A stretch of 64,000 nt of DNA, from positions 84,218 to 148,217 of IMG/VR virus record IMGVR_UViG_3300044953_000377; one strand, written 5' to 3'. The position numbers and the translations under genes were made by a program. The notes under the pieces were generated by a model that saw nothing but the letters and a program-made list of their open reading frames with translations, did no database searches and was not told where the DNA came from. Positions 49,325 through 57,920 of this stretch are shown piece after piece. Every line of letters starts with the position of its first letter. Positions within the stretch are counted from its first letter, which is position 1. Origin of the DNA: a virus.

Positions 49325-49988
49325 TGCTTACCTACGGACGCATAAATTACAACCACGCACTCGAGTACATTAACTTAACACGAACTACGAACCGACCACC
49401 CCACAACACAAAGCTTGAATAATAGCACTCAACGAATTCGAGGCTATGTACAAAGCCGAACTACGAACCGAAACATTGCCATTTCATTTCAGCTATAACA
49501 AAGGACGAGTGTATTCACCTGCCTCGATGCTACCTCGAGACCTTGAACAATTTACTTACTTTATAGGCTATGAGCACGAAACGAGTATTAACCTCGATAT
49601 GCCGAATTCACAGCTGTGCTTTTTCGACCACCTAATAAATACAAAAATGCACCACATAGGGAAGAGAGTATGCGAGTATGGGAGTTTGACCTCGAAAGCG
49701 AACCACAACCCTCCTCTCAATAAACTTTAAAGTTGATATAACTCAAAATATATGGCTTTATAAATTTAGTGAACTCCAAGTTTATCCCCCGGTAATAGAA
49801 TTAAGTAGTGATATGTATGATCTAGGATTAGTTTGGGCTTGGCTCTCTAATAACAAGTTTAGAGTAAAGAATTCAATAGCGGGAGAGTATTCATGGCCTA
49901 TCCCAATACAATCGAATGTTAATAAATCATTTAATAACAATGAGGGTCCTATGAAATTTAATATAACTGAGGACATAAAAAAAATATA
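49325..49988 (+). other. Island of gene remnants with unusual composition
   Basis: From 49325 to about 49730 the DNA is richer in C and CGA/CTC codons than its surroundings. A frame open from 49419 (ATG 49446) encodes GRVYSPASMLPRDLEQF and INLDMPNSQLCFF, a pattern like a truncated protein family with an R-x-Y ... L-P-R-(D/E)-L ... D-x-x-N-S-Q core. A 15-bp direct repeat (CGAACTACGAACCGA) occurs at 49381 and 49457. From about 49740 a second frame (NIWLYKFSELQVYPPVIELSSD...) looks like the C-terminal part of another gene, in normal phage composition. Neither is a complete gene. Confidence 0.5.
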
Positions 49989-50999
49989 TCAAGATCTAGT
50001 TTTTCTCCTTTTTTTGATATCAGTTTTCTTCTTATATGAAACTTTAGCCTGTCCTATCCTGTCTATAGTAAATTTGTTTAACTCTTCAAATACTATGTAC
50101 TGAAAGGGTTCTTCTTTGTTTTTCGATTCATATATGATTATAGAATCCAATGAGCAGAGAATAAAATACTGTTCCAATGGAATAGGGGCTAAGTCACCAA
50201 TACCTAATATGTTATTTACATAGTCATTTAGCTCTTTTTTTTGTATTCTAGATGTTCTATTGGGGTCAATTATCTCGGCTAACCTCACACTCAGCAGTCC
50301 CCTCCCTAGCCAATTTCTTAAAGAATTCCTTACCATTGAGTAGTTAATGTATTCCCGAGGGGAATCCTTGCTTAATTTAAAGACTATTGTGTCGTCTGTC
50401 TTTGTTTCAAGCTTCCAAATGTTGCTGTTTAGCTCAATATAACCCCTAGGACACAAAAAACTCTCGCAGAAATGTCTTAAACCCTTCCTTATATCATTAT
50501 TATTTACATCTGTTAAGCTCGTAATAAACCCACCCTGTACTAGAGCTTGTATGATTGTCCCTAAATCAGTAAAAAAAGATGTTGCTTCTGTGAGTCTGAA
50601 GTTTTCTCCATAAGATTTTATCTCTATCCTTCTGCTGGAATCTAAGAAAAGCAGATCCGGGTTTCTTTTACCTCCACTGTAACTGTTGCCCGAGAGTAAA
50701 AGACATATTATTTCGCCCGGTCCTAGGTATGAATGACTCCAATCCGAAACGAAATAAAATGTCTTAGTTAATTTCTTGTCCCCCGAGAGAAACTTATTTA
50801 GAACTAATAAAGAATCCTTTAACTGATTTTCCCTGTTTTCTTTTATGAATTCCCAAAAAATCTTAAATGGTTTTTGGTTCTCATTTATGTGAGAGTAAAA
50901 ACAGGTTAGAAATCTTTTGGATATAGTTGGACTGATTAATTTGGCCCTGAAATATTCTTCAAATTCCTGTTTGTAAATCTCAACAGTGCTTCTTCTCAT
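49989..50999 (-). CDS. PD-(D/E)XK nuclease-like protein (minus strand)
   Basis: A protein of 336 residues. SDWSHSYLGPGEIICLLLSG precedes GGKRNPDLLFLDSSRRIEIKSYG, in which PD ... E-x-K fits the catalytic core of restriction-endonuclease-like folds. The C terminus is basic (YKKKTDIKKRRKTR). The gene is alone on the minus strand beside the remnant island, as expected of a mobile or homing-type nuclease. Function otherwise unknown. Confidence 0.6.
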   Translation of the reverse strand: MRRSTVEIYKQEFEEYFRAKLISPTISKRFLTCFYSHINENQKPFKIFWEFIKENRENQLKDSLLVLNKFLSGDKKLTKTFYFVSDWSHSYLGPGEIICLLLSGNSYSGGKRNPDLLFLDSSRRIEIKSYGENFRLTEATSFFTDLGTIIQALVQGGFITSLTDVNNNDIRKGLRHFCESFLCPRGYIELNSNIWKLETKTDDTIVFKLSKDSPREYINYSMVRNSLRNWLGRGLLSVRLAEIIDPNRTSRIQKKELNDYVNNILGIGDLAPIPLEQYFILCSLDSIIIYESKNKEEPFQYIVFEELNKFTIDRIGQAKVSYKKKTDIKKRRKTRS

Positions 51000-51200
51000 T
51001 CATAATATTATATCCAATAAGACATAATAAGTTACAAATCATCCTTTTGCCAGAATGGCTTTTGATATTTCGGTCTTAGTGCTCTCCAAATAATCCGATC
51101 GTAATTCTTTTTATACCAAATGGGTATTTACTGAGGATTCTTATACTGTATTTCTTTCCTACCATAACAATAAAATTAGATAAAATTAGAGAATAAAAAA

Positions 51201-51226
51201 AACCGATTCCTGGGAATCGGTTTTTG
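51201..51226. terminator. Rho-independent terminator
   Basis: Stem AACCGATTCC / GGAATCGGTT-type hairpin, with A8 before and T5 after. Confidence 0.75.
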
Positions 51227-51339
51227 AGAGATATCGAGAAACAGAAAGCCCTAAAGCTTTTGCTGGATGTATTATTTATCCGGTATTTAAAGAAAAGTTT
51301 AAATAAAACAAAAAAACCCCGGACTCCCACAAGAAAAAA

Positions 51340-51348
51340 GATATATAA
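51340..51348 (+). promoter_or_regulatory. Late-type promoter element
   Basis: GATATATAA ends 16 nt before the ATG at 51365. Confidence 0.55.
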
Positions 51349-51364
51349 TAGAAAACTTGAATAG

Positions 51365-52075
51365 ATGAAAGTTAAAAATTATAAGAACTTTATAAAACTC
51401 CAAGAAGTTAGGAGGGAGAAAAAATGCCCAATATTAAGTTTTAAACCAATTAGAGAATCTGAAACATATCAAGATATGATCGGAATGGGATGGATTGAGG
51501 TGCTAGCAGACAATCCTAAAGGAATTTTAGCGTGGGCAACAGCAGAAGAAAGAAGCCATAAAGATAGAATGGGTAACATCGCATTCTATCATCCAGTATT
51601 TCAAGGTAGAAGATTAACAAGAAGAGCATCTTCGAATGCACCAGAGGGATATCCACACTTTAACATAAAACACGACGGTGGAGTTAGAGTTGTTGAGGGT
51701 CTTCAAAACAGTGCTGAATTTCCAAGATTAACTACAGATCTAACAAGATCCTGTATGACTATTGAGGATTACCTTTACAAAATGAGTTTTTTAATAAAAT
51801 ATGCTATGAGAGAACAAGGATTTCCTATCTTAGATATTGAACTCTATAATAATGAATCCTACAAAGATCTTATAAAAAGAAAAATGCAGGAGGATCCAAC
51901 AGTAATCAAACATTTCGAAGATGTAGGTGTGCCTTCAGATCCTAGAGAAACAAGTATTGCTGGATCAGAAAAAATATACAAACAAGTTTCACTTCCTTCT
52001 AGTTTAAAAAAGGATGATTTAGGAAAAGCAGCTGCAATGATGAAGAGGTTTGGAGCATTTGATGGAGATGAATAA
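51365..52075 (+). CDS. Unknown protein with capsid-targeting-like N terminus
   Basis: A protein of 236 residues. It starts MKVKNYKNFIKLQE (L-x-E after F). A basic patch (QGRRLTRRASSN) and an acidic C terminus are the only visible features. A late-type promoter precedes it and the next gene begins 16 nt after its stop. Confidence 0.55.
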   Translation: MKVKNYKNFIKLQEVRREKKCPILSFKPIRESETYQDMIGMGWIEVLADNPKGILAWATAEERSHKDRMGNIAFYHPVFQGRRLTRRASSNAPEGYPHFNIKHDGGVRVVEGLQNSAEFPRLTTDLTRSCMTIEDYLYKMSFLIKYAMREQGFPILDIELYNNESYKDLIKRKMQEDPTVIKHFEDVGVPSDPRETSIAGSEKIYKQVSLPSSLKKDDLGKAAAMMKRFGAFDGDE

Positions 52076-52091
52076 GAGTAGGATCTAAGCA

Positions 52092-52700
52092 ATGATAGAG
52101 ATAGCACAGATAATAATAACTGGAATTTTTTCCGTAGTAGTGGCCTTTGGTACCGTTTGGATAAAACACTATCTAGATACTAAAAAAAAAGCTACTGACG
52201 AAGAAAATTATGAGAGAATCTCACAGCAAGACATAGACTCTATGCTGGAAGTTCAGGAATTTCTAGAAGATTTCAGAGAAAAATGGGGGTTTGATAGAGT
52301 AGGTATATTCCAATTTCATAATGGAGGTAAATTTTTTCATGGTATTCCGATGAAAAAATATTCACAGACCTTTGAATCAGTATCCCACGGAGTTTCTAAG
52401 TCTAAAGAACATAATCAGGGCGTGTTTGTAACTGAACACCCATCTCTTATGAAGCATCTTAGCGAGAAAGAGTACTTCTATGTTGATGCAGAGGATCCTG
52501 TTTTAGATTACATCAGAGGAAGAGTAACAGAGGAAGGCATACTACAGATCTTTAGTTCCCCTATAAGAAGCCTTTCTGGGCAACTTATTGGATTTATTCA
52601 GCTACACACGGTTAAACACAAGGTTGAAATGACAGATGAGCTAATAGTTGAGATAATAGATCTAGCTAACAACATCTCCGGATATCTAATAAAAAAATGA
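52092..52700 (+). CDS. Membrane-anchored protein with GAF-like domain
   Basis: A protein of 202 residues. One N-terminal membrane segment (residues 5-24, AQIIITGIFSVVVAFGTVWI) is followed by a coiled linker and a domain with FDRVGIFQFHNGGKFFHGIP, YFYVDAEDP and IFSSPIRSLSGQLIGFIQLH, the strand pattern of small GAF/PAS-like domains. The C terminus overlaps the next gene by 4 nt. It could sense a ligand or scaffold at the membrane. Confidence 0.55.
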   Translation: MIEIAQIIITGIFSVVVAFGTVWIKHYLDTKKKATDEENYERISQQDIDSMLEVQEFLEDFREKWGFDRVGIFQFHNGGKFFHGIPMKKYSQTFESVSHGVSKSKEHNQGVFVTEHPSLMKHLSEKEYFYVDAEDPVLDYIRGRVTEEGILQIFSSPIRSLSGQLIGFIQLHTVKHKVEMTDELIVEIIDLANNISGYLIKK

Positions 52701-53125
52701 CCACAGAATACGAGATAAATTTTTTTACTAAAAGAGGGGGAGAATTAGTTTTTACTCTTGGTATAGAAGGAGGATCCAGAACTAAACTACTCTATAATAT
52801 TATCACTCAAAATTGGGATCAAGGTGGGTATTTCCGAGTTGATGAAGACGATTGGGATGATATAGAATGGAATTTTTTAGATATAATCTGTGAGAATGTC
52901 CCGTATCATCATGAAGATTCAGATGGATATAATAAATTCATCTATAATTTAGAAATGCTTTGTAAATACAATCTTAATATAAGAAGTGTATTATCAAAAT
53001 CAAAATATAATGCTGAGATAAAAGAAAAAGCTATATTAGAAACTCTTTGTGATTGTCTAGTGGAATATTTTGGCTACGAGGCGGCAGGAATGGACAGGTT
53101 TAAATACAAAATAGTAAAATCATGA
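52697..53125 (+). CDS. Unknown protein, tandem paralogue 1
   Basis: A protein of 142 residues. It shares with the next gene the segment order of F-x-x-x ... L-L-Y-N-I ... W-D followed by acidic helices and a C-terminal Y-E motif. Overlaps of 4 nt on both sides show an operon with the GAF-like gene. No function recognised. Confidence 0.5.
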   Translation: MTTEYEINFFTKRGGELVFTLGIEGGSRTKLLYNIITQNWDQGGYFRVDEDDWDDIEWNFLDIICENVPYHHEDSDGYNKFIYNLEMLCKYNLNIRSVLSKSKYNAEIKEKAILETLCDCLVEYFGYEAAGMDRFKYKIVKS

Positions 53126-53517
53126 GATATCTATTTCGATTTTCAACAGATCCTGATAAAGACCCTGAGGTATTAAAGATGGTAATAAAAGCGGATAATA
53201 GATCCGACCTACTTTATAATATATTAAATAGCAGATGGGATACTGAACACTTGTATTTTAAAGATGAAGAAATTAATAAGATATTTCGTGATATCTTTGG
53301 TGGGTTATGGGAGAATTTTGATAAGAAAAAATATGCAGAGGATCGATATGATTTTTTAATGAGATGTCAATTTAAGCTTGATCTTAGAAGGTTTCTAGGT
53401 GAAAACAACGATGGATCTTTAAAAAGGGTATTACATTTATTTGGGCAGGCCGTTTGCTACAATCTTTATATAAAATCTGGGGGTCTTGATTACGAGTACG
53501 AATTTTTAGAAAGGTAA
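53122..53517 (+). CDS. Unknown protein, tandem paralogue 2
   Basis: A protein of 131 residues, similar in layout to the preceding gene (ADNRSDLLYNILNSRWD against SRTKLLYNIITQNWD). It is probably a tandem duplication that has diverged. It overlaps the opposing gene at 53506 tail to tail by 12 nt. Confidence 0.5.
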   Translation: MRYLFRFSTDPDKDPEVLKMVIKADNRSDLLYNILNSRWDTEHLYFKDEEINKIFRDIFGGLWENFDKKKYAEDRYDFLMRCQFKLDLRRFLGENNDGSLKRVLHLFGQAVCYNLYIKSGGLDYEYEFLER

Positions 53518-53748
53518 ATCCATAGCAATTAAGAATATGTGCTCCTTGTTAGCATTATACATTGCCATTTTTTCTAGCATCTCTTCTTTACCTAACTTAT
53601 TAAAAAGATAAGATTTATCCTCAATGATACATTCATGGTCCTCATCACCTAGATTATTATCCCACAATTCATAGAAGTATCCTAGAACGTGATCGTGTCC
53701 ATATACAAATTCTCTATTTCTCTCTAATTGTATAACGTATCTGCTCAT
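53506..53748 (-). CDS. Small unknown protein (minus strand)
   Basis: A protein of 80 residues, acidic, with a central DNNLGDEDHECIIEDKSYLFNKL region and no recognised motif. Its start overlaps the stop of the DUF4326 gene by 1 nt, so the two are coupled and share the early promoter at 54112. Confidence 0.5.
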   Translation of the reverse strand: MSRYVIQLERNREFVYGHDHVLGYFYELWDNNLGDEDHECIIEDKSYLFNKLGKEEMLEKMAMYNANKEHIFLIAMDLPF

Positions 53749-54107
53749 TATATCAGTTGTTTTTGTTTGTTTTTAAGCTCGCTATTAAGATATTTTGCCA
53801 AGACTTGACCATGACAAAAAAAAGTCTTTTCTGATCCATCTGAGGGCTTATTACAACACCAACACCCCAACACTTTACCTCTTAATTCCCCAATATCTTT
53901 TATCAGTCCACTATCTTTTAAGTGTTTTTCGTATCTCTCAATCGCTTCTTTTCTTGAATCTACCTTAAACTTAGCTTGAGTTTTTTCTAGATCTTTGTGT
54001 GTGTATGGATTAGACCATTTACTAGGCCTACCTATATAAACATCGTGATTGTATTTTTTAAAGTGAACCACGTAAGTTACTCCTTCGATTCTCTCAAAAT
54101 TATCCAT
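53748..54107 (-). CDS. DUF4326 family protein (minus strand)
   Basis: A protein of 119 residues. YIGRPSKWSNPYTH, REAIERYEKHL, IGELRGKVLGCWC and FCHGQVLAKYL are the signature segments of DUF4326, a small family common in phages and mobile DNA. The Cys and His residues suggest metal binding; the function is unknown. The early promoter would give a leaderless mRNA. Confidence 0.8.
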   Translation of the reverse strand: MDNFERIEGVTYVVHFKKYNHDVYIGRPSKWSNPYTHKDLEKTQAKFKVDSRKEAIERYEKHLKDSGLIKDIGELRGKVLGCWCCNKPSDGSEKTFFCHGQVLAKYLNSELKNKQKQLI

Positions 54108-54111
54108 AGTG

Positions 54112-54148
54112 TAAATATAGGAAAAGATATAGTATTAAAAAAACTATT
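54112..54148 (-). promoter_or_regulatory. Early (host-type) promoter
   Basis: On the minus strand AATAGTTTTTTT, a 17-nt spacer and TATATTTA. The -7 element ends 4 nt before the ATG at 54107, so the transcript would be leaderless. Confidence 0.65.
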
Positions 54149-54344
54149 TATCGTAATATGAGGAACACTGTGATATAAGATCACAGCTAAATAATGACAG
54201 GAATTCTATAGTTAATAAGGCTTTCATGGTTTTGATTACATATCTATGTATTATTAAATACATCATATTATGGTAATTTAAATTAAAGTTAACGTTATAT
54301 CGTAAAATAGATTATAACCATATTCATATATAAATTATATTTAT

Positions 54345-55022
54345 ATGAAAAAAAAACTATCCATAATAATACCCTGTAAGAACGAGGAAGATATTATTAT
54401 AAATTCGATAAAATCTATAAATAATCGAAAAAAATACAATATAATTGTTTCAGATTCATCTACTGATAAAACTGTCGAGCTATTAAAAAAATTTGACAAG
54501 AATATAGTAATAGTTAATGGGGGATTACCAGGTTTTGCTAGAAATCAAGGTGCAATTAAATGCGAAACCCCGTATATTTTGTTTATGGATGCAGATATGG
54601 ATATATCCTCGATAAATCTGGATAAACTTATTAAGGATATGGAGGATAATCAGATATTTCTTTCAACTTGCAAAATAACAGTGAATGAAATATTTTATAA
54701 ATTCCCATATTTTATATTTTCTATAGCTCAGAAGATAATATCTAAAAGAACACCTTTTGCTGTTGGTGGTTTTATGCTTTTCAATAATAATGAATTCAAA
54801 AGATTAGGGGGATTTAATGTTGATGATGTATTTGCAGAAGATTATCACTTGTCAATGAAAGTTAATCCAAATAAATTTAAAGTTTATTCATATAGAATAA
54901 AAACTTCAAATAGGAGATTGAAAAACAAGTCAATCTTTTATATGATTAGATTAATGATTCTATGTTGGATTAATAGAAATAATGATAAATTTTATAAAAA
55001 TGATTATAATTACTGGAACTAG
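54345..55022 (+). CDS. Family 2 glycosyltransferase
   Basis: A protein of 225 residues. KLSIIIPCKNEEDIIINSIKSI, IIVSDSSTDKT, PGFARNQGAIKCETPYILFMDADMD (DxD) and a later FAEDYHLS (E-D motif) match GT-A family 2 enzymes. A hydrophobic stretch near residues 120-135 could associate with the membrane. It is 3 nt ahead of a metallophosphoesterase, so the pair probably acts on one envelope glycan or lipid. About 240 AT-rich bases upstream hold no clear promoter. Confidence 0.8.
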   Translation: MKKKLSIIIPCKNEEDIIINSIKSINNRKKYNIIVSDSSTDKTVELLKKFDKNIVIVNGGLPGFARNQGAIKCETPYILFMDADMDISSINLDKLIKDMEDNQIFLSTCKITVNEIFYKFPYFIFSIAQKIISKRTPFAVGGFMLFNNNEFKRLGGFNVDDVFAEDYHLSMKVNPNKFKVYSYRIKTSNRRLKNKSIFYMIRLMILCWINRNNDKFYKNDYNYWN

Positions 55023-55025
55023 TAT

Positions 55026-55742
55026 ATGAAAAAATGGAAAACAATAATAATGAGTGATCTTCATTTAGGAGCAAGACAATCCCAAGTTGATAAGATATTA
55101 AAGTTTCTAAACGAAAATGAATCAGAAATACTAATACTTAATGGAGATATTATAGATGGATGGGCAATTAAATCTGGGGGTAAATGGAAAAAAGATTGTT
55201 CTAAGATTTTTAGAAAATTTATGAAAAGAAGCGAAGATGGAACTAAGGTGATATACATTAGGGGGAACCATGACGATTTTTTAAAACCTTTTGTTCCTTT
55301 CAAAATGAATAATATAGAGATACTTAGAAAATATGTTCATATCGGAATAGATGGTAGGAAGTATTTTTGCTTTCATGGGGATGTCTTAGATTTTATAATA
55401 ATGAAGGTGAGGTGGCTAGCTTTAATAGGAGGATGGTCATATGATTTTATCGTTAGGCTAAATACTATTTATAACTATATTAGAAAAAAATTAAATTTGC
55501 CATATCACTCATTGGCAAATTCAATAAAACAATCAGTAAAAGGAGCTATCAATTTCGTATCAGATTTTGAAACAAATGCAAAGGGGCTAACAAAACAAAA
55601 AGGATATGATGTCGCAGTGTGTGGTCATATACATCAGCCTAAAATTGATACAGATTATATGAATTCTGGGGACTTCTGCGAAAATTCGACATGTCTAGTT
55701 GAGGATCACTCTGGTAAATGGAGTATAATATTTGTAGTTTAA
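55026..55742 (+). CDS. Metallophosphoesterase, LpxH/UDP-diacylglucosamine diphosphatase-like
   Basis: A protein of 238 residues. MSDLHLG, LNGDIIDGW, YIRGNHDD, CFHGDVLD and VCGHIHQP are the five metal-binding motifs of calcineurin-like phosphoesterases in the order seen in LpxH-like enzymes, which cleave UDP-2,3-diacylglucosamine in lipid A synthesis. Together with the adjacent glycosyltransferase it suggests modification of the host outer membrane, for example to block superinfection. The true substrate is unknown. Confidence 0.78.
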   Translation: MKKWKTIIMSDLHLGARQSQVDKILKFLNENESEILILNGDIIDGWAIKSGGKWKKDCSKIFRKFMKRSEDGTKVIYIRGNHDDFLKPFVPFKMNNIEILRKYVHIGIDGRKYFCFHGDVLDFIIMKVRWLALIGGWSYDFIVRLNTIYNYIRKKLNLPYHSLANSIKQSVKGAINFVSDFETNAKGLTKQKGYDVAVCGHIHQPKIDTDYMNSGDFCENSTCLVEDHSGKWSIIFVV

Positions 55743-55770
55743 TTAAACAGAACGAACTAGTCTTGCTTTT

Positions 55771-55798
55771 ATTCTCTCGTATTTATTCTCTCGTATTT
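55771..55798. repeat. Tandem 14-bp repeat, two exact copies
   Basis: ATTCTCTCGTATTT occurs twice back to back in the short gap between converging genes. Confidence 0.85.
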
Positions 55799-55839
55799 AG
55801 GAATGCCCCCATATCTTCTCAATGAGAAATAATATACTC

Positions 55840-56398
55840 TTATTTATCCGTGTTTTCTATTAAAAAATAAAGTTCCTCTGGAAATTCTGGAATATCCATA
55901 ATAGAATTGAGATCAAAAACTGATTTTTTTAGGAATTTGTATGATTTTCCATTGAATTTAGAGGGTGAACTAAACGATTTTCCACTAAAAAGCGCATCAA
56001 AATTAATATTTCCGTGTCTAGAAGCATAGATATTTCTAATTTTCCATCCTTTAGGAACTCCAAAATATAAATGAAGACCCCCATTCATAGTGGTTTTCAC
56101 TAGATAATCTCCAATTTTTAGAGATTTCTCCTCCAAAATACTCATAAATTCCTCTACCGAATGTGGTGTTCCCTCTATATTTAAGCACATAATCCCAGAA
56201 TCTTTCAAACAGATCCCATAAAATTATACCCCGATAGTTTTCTCTGAAATTTTCTGCAGTATCAACAGAAAAATAAACGGAATTTTTGTGTAGTTTTCTT
56301 ATTCCTAACTCTTTTTCTATCTTACATATTTTTGTTTCTATACCTAAGCCGTACCACTTGATACAGTGTCTTAAAATCTCTGATATGTTATCTCTCAT
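55840..56398 (-). pseudogene. PrimPol-like protein interrupted by a single-base frameshift (minus strand)
   Basis: The 5' part (from ATG 56398) reads ...SVYFSVDTAENFRENYRGIIL, then leaves frame near 56210. The 3' part, in the +1 frame, reads YGICLKDSGIMCLNIEGTPHSVEEF..., VKTTMNGGLHLYFGVP and INFDALFSG. Together they follow the pattern of archaeo-eukaryotic primase-like (prim-pol) domains, where a D-x-D/E motif precedes a T-x-G-G-x-H-x-Y segment; here the first Asp of the motif is Asn. Removing one T from a TTTT run would restore a protein of about 185 residues. Confidence 0.6.
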
Positions 56399-56436
56399 TT
56401 CTATTTTTATAGGGGAAATAGAGTAAAGATTTCAAC

Positions 56437-56462
56437 AAAAAAGCCCCCATTTCTAGGGGCTA
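56437..56462 (-). terminator. Rho-independent terminator (minus strand)
   Basis: On the minus strand the AGCCCC/GGGGCT stem is followed by T6. It ends the transcript from the repeat-protein genes at 56569-57418. Confidence 0.75.
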
Positions 56463-56568
56463 GCTGTAAATCGTAGATCTTCTCTACCTTGTCCTGGGAC
56501 AATATTTATTAGTTATTCAATAGTATACCCAAGCTCCTCAATCTTACCCAAGAATTTCTTTGTTACAT

Positions 56569-57012
56569 TCATAAAAAAACCCGTTGTTTAACCATCAACT
56601 TAAATAACCTCTTAGTTGATACATCATCTATAGAACCCACCCAGGATTGACCCCAATCTCCTGATGTGTTAAACATATATTTTCCACCCCCTTGATATCC
56701 AAGCATAATCTTACTCTTTCCATTATTAAATTGAACTGAAGGATGTATCTTAATTCCCCGATCAGATAATCCCAAAGTAATATTACCTCCATTATTAAAC
56801 TGAACGCCCTCGGGAATATCACCTAACTCTTTAATAAAAACATAACCCTTGTTACTAAATATAACACCAGAAGGCAATGCCTTGACATGCTGAATAGTCA
56901 CGTTCCACTTATAAGCAAGAACATTTGATCCAGTGATCTCAATCACATCACCAGATAAATTATAAGCGATCTTATCCTGATCTAACTGTTCTATAAACTC
57001 CTCCCTTGTCAT
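56569..57012 (-). CDS. Beta-solenoid-like repeat protein (minus strand)
   Basis: A protein of 147 residues. After a short helical start (MTREEFIEQLDQD) it has repeating rungs of about 20 residues: LPSGVIFSNKGYVFIKE, IPEGVQFNNGGNITLG, IHPSVQFNNGKSKIMLG. The end is DDVSTKRLFKLMVKQ. It is a close paralogue of the gene immediately upstream (57009-57418), whose restored stop overlaps this ATG. Function unknown. Confidence 0.6.
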   Translation of the reverse strand: MTREEFIEQLDQDKIAYNLSGDVIEITGSNVLAYKWNVTIQHVKALPSGVIFSNKGYVFIKELGDIPEGVQFNNGGNITLGLSDRGIKIHPSVQFNNGKSKIMLGYQGGGKYMFNTSGDWGQSWVGSIDDVSTKRLFKLMVKQRVFL

Positions 57013-57418
57013 ATAAATATACCTTGTTTTATCATCAAGTTCAATAATCTCTTACTACCTATTCCTTCTACATGGGCTTTAAACCATCCTTCAACTAATG
57101 AGCCCAAAACGACATCCCTTGTATTCTTGAACTCCAGCCCAGGGGAATCTTCTTAAATGAGCCCAAAACGATATACCCTTTATTCTTGAACTCCACCCCA
57201 GGGGGAATCTTCTTTAATGAACCCAATGAACCCAATTCGACATGCCCTTCATTCGAAAACTCCACCCCAGGGGGAAGGACCTCTAATGAGCCCAAAACGA
57301 CATGCCCTACATGGGTAACAACTAGCTTATCTGCTTCTTCCCTATAGGAATACCCTCCCTTGTCTCTGTAGGAATACCCTCCCTTGTCTAATATTCTCTT
57401 AAACTCTTCTTGTGTCAT
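57009..57418 (-). pseudogene. Frameshifted beta-solenoid-like repeat protein (minus strand)
   Basis: The annotatable frame stops at 57095, but removing a one-base deletion in a G5-to-G4 run near 57134-57140 continues the protein through LEFKNTRDVVLGSLVEGWF... to GIGSKRLLNLMIKQGIFI and a stop at 57009-57011. That stop overlaps the next gene's ATG (ATGA), which supports the restored frame. It has a tandem KGGYSYR repeat near the start and rungs such as LPPGVEFSNEGHVELGS. The lesion may be real or a sequencing error. Confidence 0.6.
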
Positions 57419-57431
57419 ACTCTAATATATC

Positions 57432-57920
57432 TTATATATCTGACAGTACCCTATTTAAGTCCTCTCTAGAAAACCCATTAGGAAGAGCCATAATCTTGTC
57501 CTTAATCTCCTCTGTTATTCTAGCCCTGATACTATACCTCTGATAGTGCTCACTGTTTTCGTAATGAGAAGACCACTCAAGATTATCTATATGATTATTC
57601 TTCTTATCTAGATCCTTATGATTAACTACTAGATCCTGACATCCCTCCACAGGCTTAAATGTTAACATCACCAATCTATGTACAAAACTCTTGGTGTCTC
57701 TTAGATGAACTTTATAGTAGCCAGTATAATGATCCTCAAGTTTTATTAGATTACCCCTCGGTCCTAAAACATTACCTTTAATAGAAACACAATACCCTGC
57801 AGCATCAGGAATCTCCTTATATAAATCTCCACCAAATATCACAATCTTATCATCCGACGAAAGATGTAAATCTGGTAACTTTGCTAGTAGATTATCCACA
57901 CATTCTTTGATTATATCCAT
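57432..57920 (-). CDS. HNH homing endonuclease with NUMOD4-like N-terminal region (minus strand)
   Basis: A protein of 162 residues. YKEIPDAAGYCVSIKGNVLGPRG is a NUMOD4-like motif (W/Y-x-x-I-P... Y-x-V-S-x-x-G-x-V). VHRLVMLTFKPVEGCQDLVVNHKDLDKKNNHIDNLEWSSHYEN is the HNH_3 core (N-H-x-D-x-x-x-x-N-N-x-x-x-N-L-E-W). It is a small free-standing homing endonuclease at the edge of the intergenic island. Confidence 0.8.
   Translation of the reverse strand: MDIIKECVDNLLAKLPDLHLSSDDKIVIFGGDLYKEIPDAAGYCVSIKGNVLGPRGNLIKLEDHYTGYYKVHLRDTKSFVHRLVMLTFKPVEGCQDLVVNHKDLDKKNNHIDNLEWSSHYENSEHYQRYSIRARITEEIKDKIMALPNGFSREDLNRVLSDI

Larger units (their letters stand above)
51000..51364. other. Intergenic stretch without a supported gene
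   Basis: AT-rich sequence between the PD-(D/E)XK gene and the gene at 51365. It holds the hairpin terminator at 51201-51226 and the late-type element at 51340-51348; I see nothing else convincing. Confidence 0.5.

Noticed and set aside
51076-51330. Minus-strand open frame of 84 codons
   Set aside because: It spans a terminator hairpin and shows no coding character or promoter.
57019-57026. TATATTTA just upstream of the gene at 57012 as an early promoter
   Set aside because: There is no T-run -33 box at 17-nt spacing, and the sequence is the coding end of the upstream paralogue in its restored frame.
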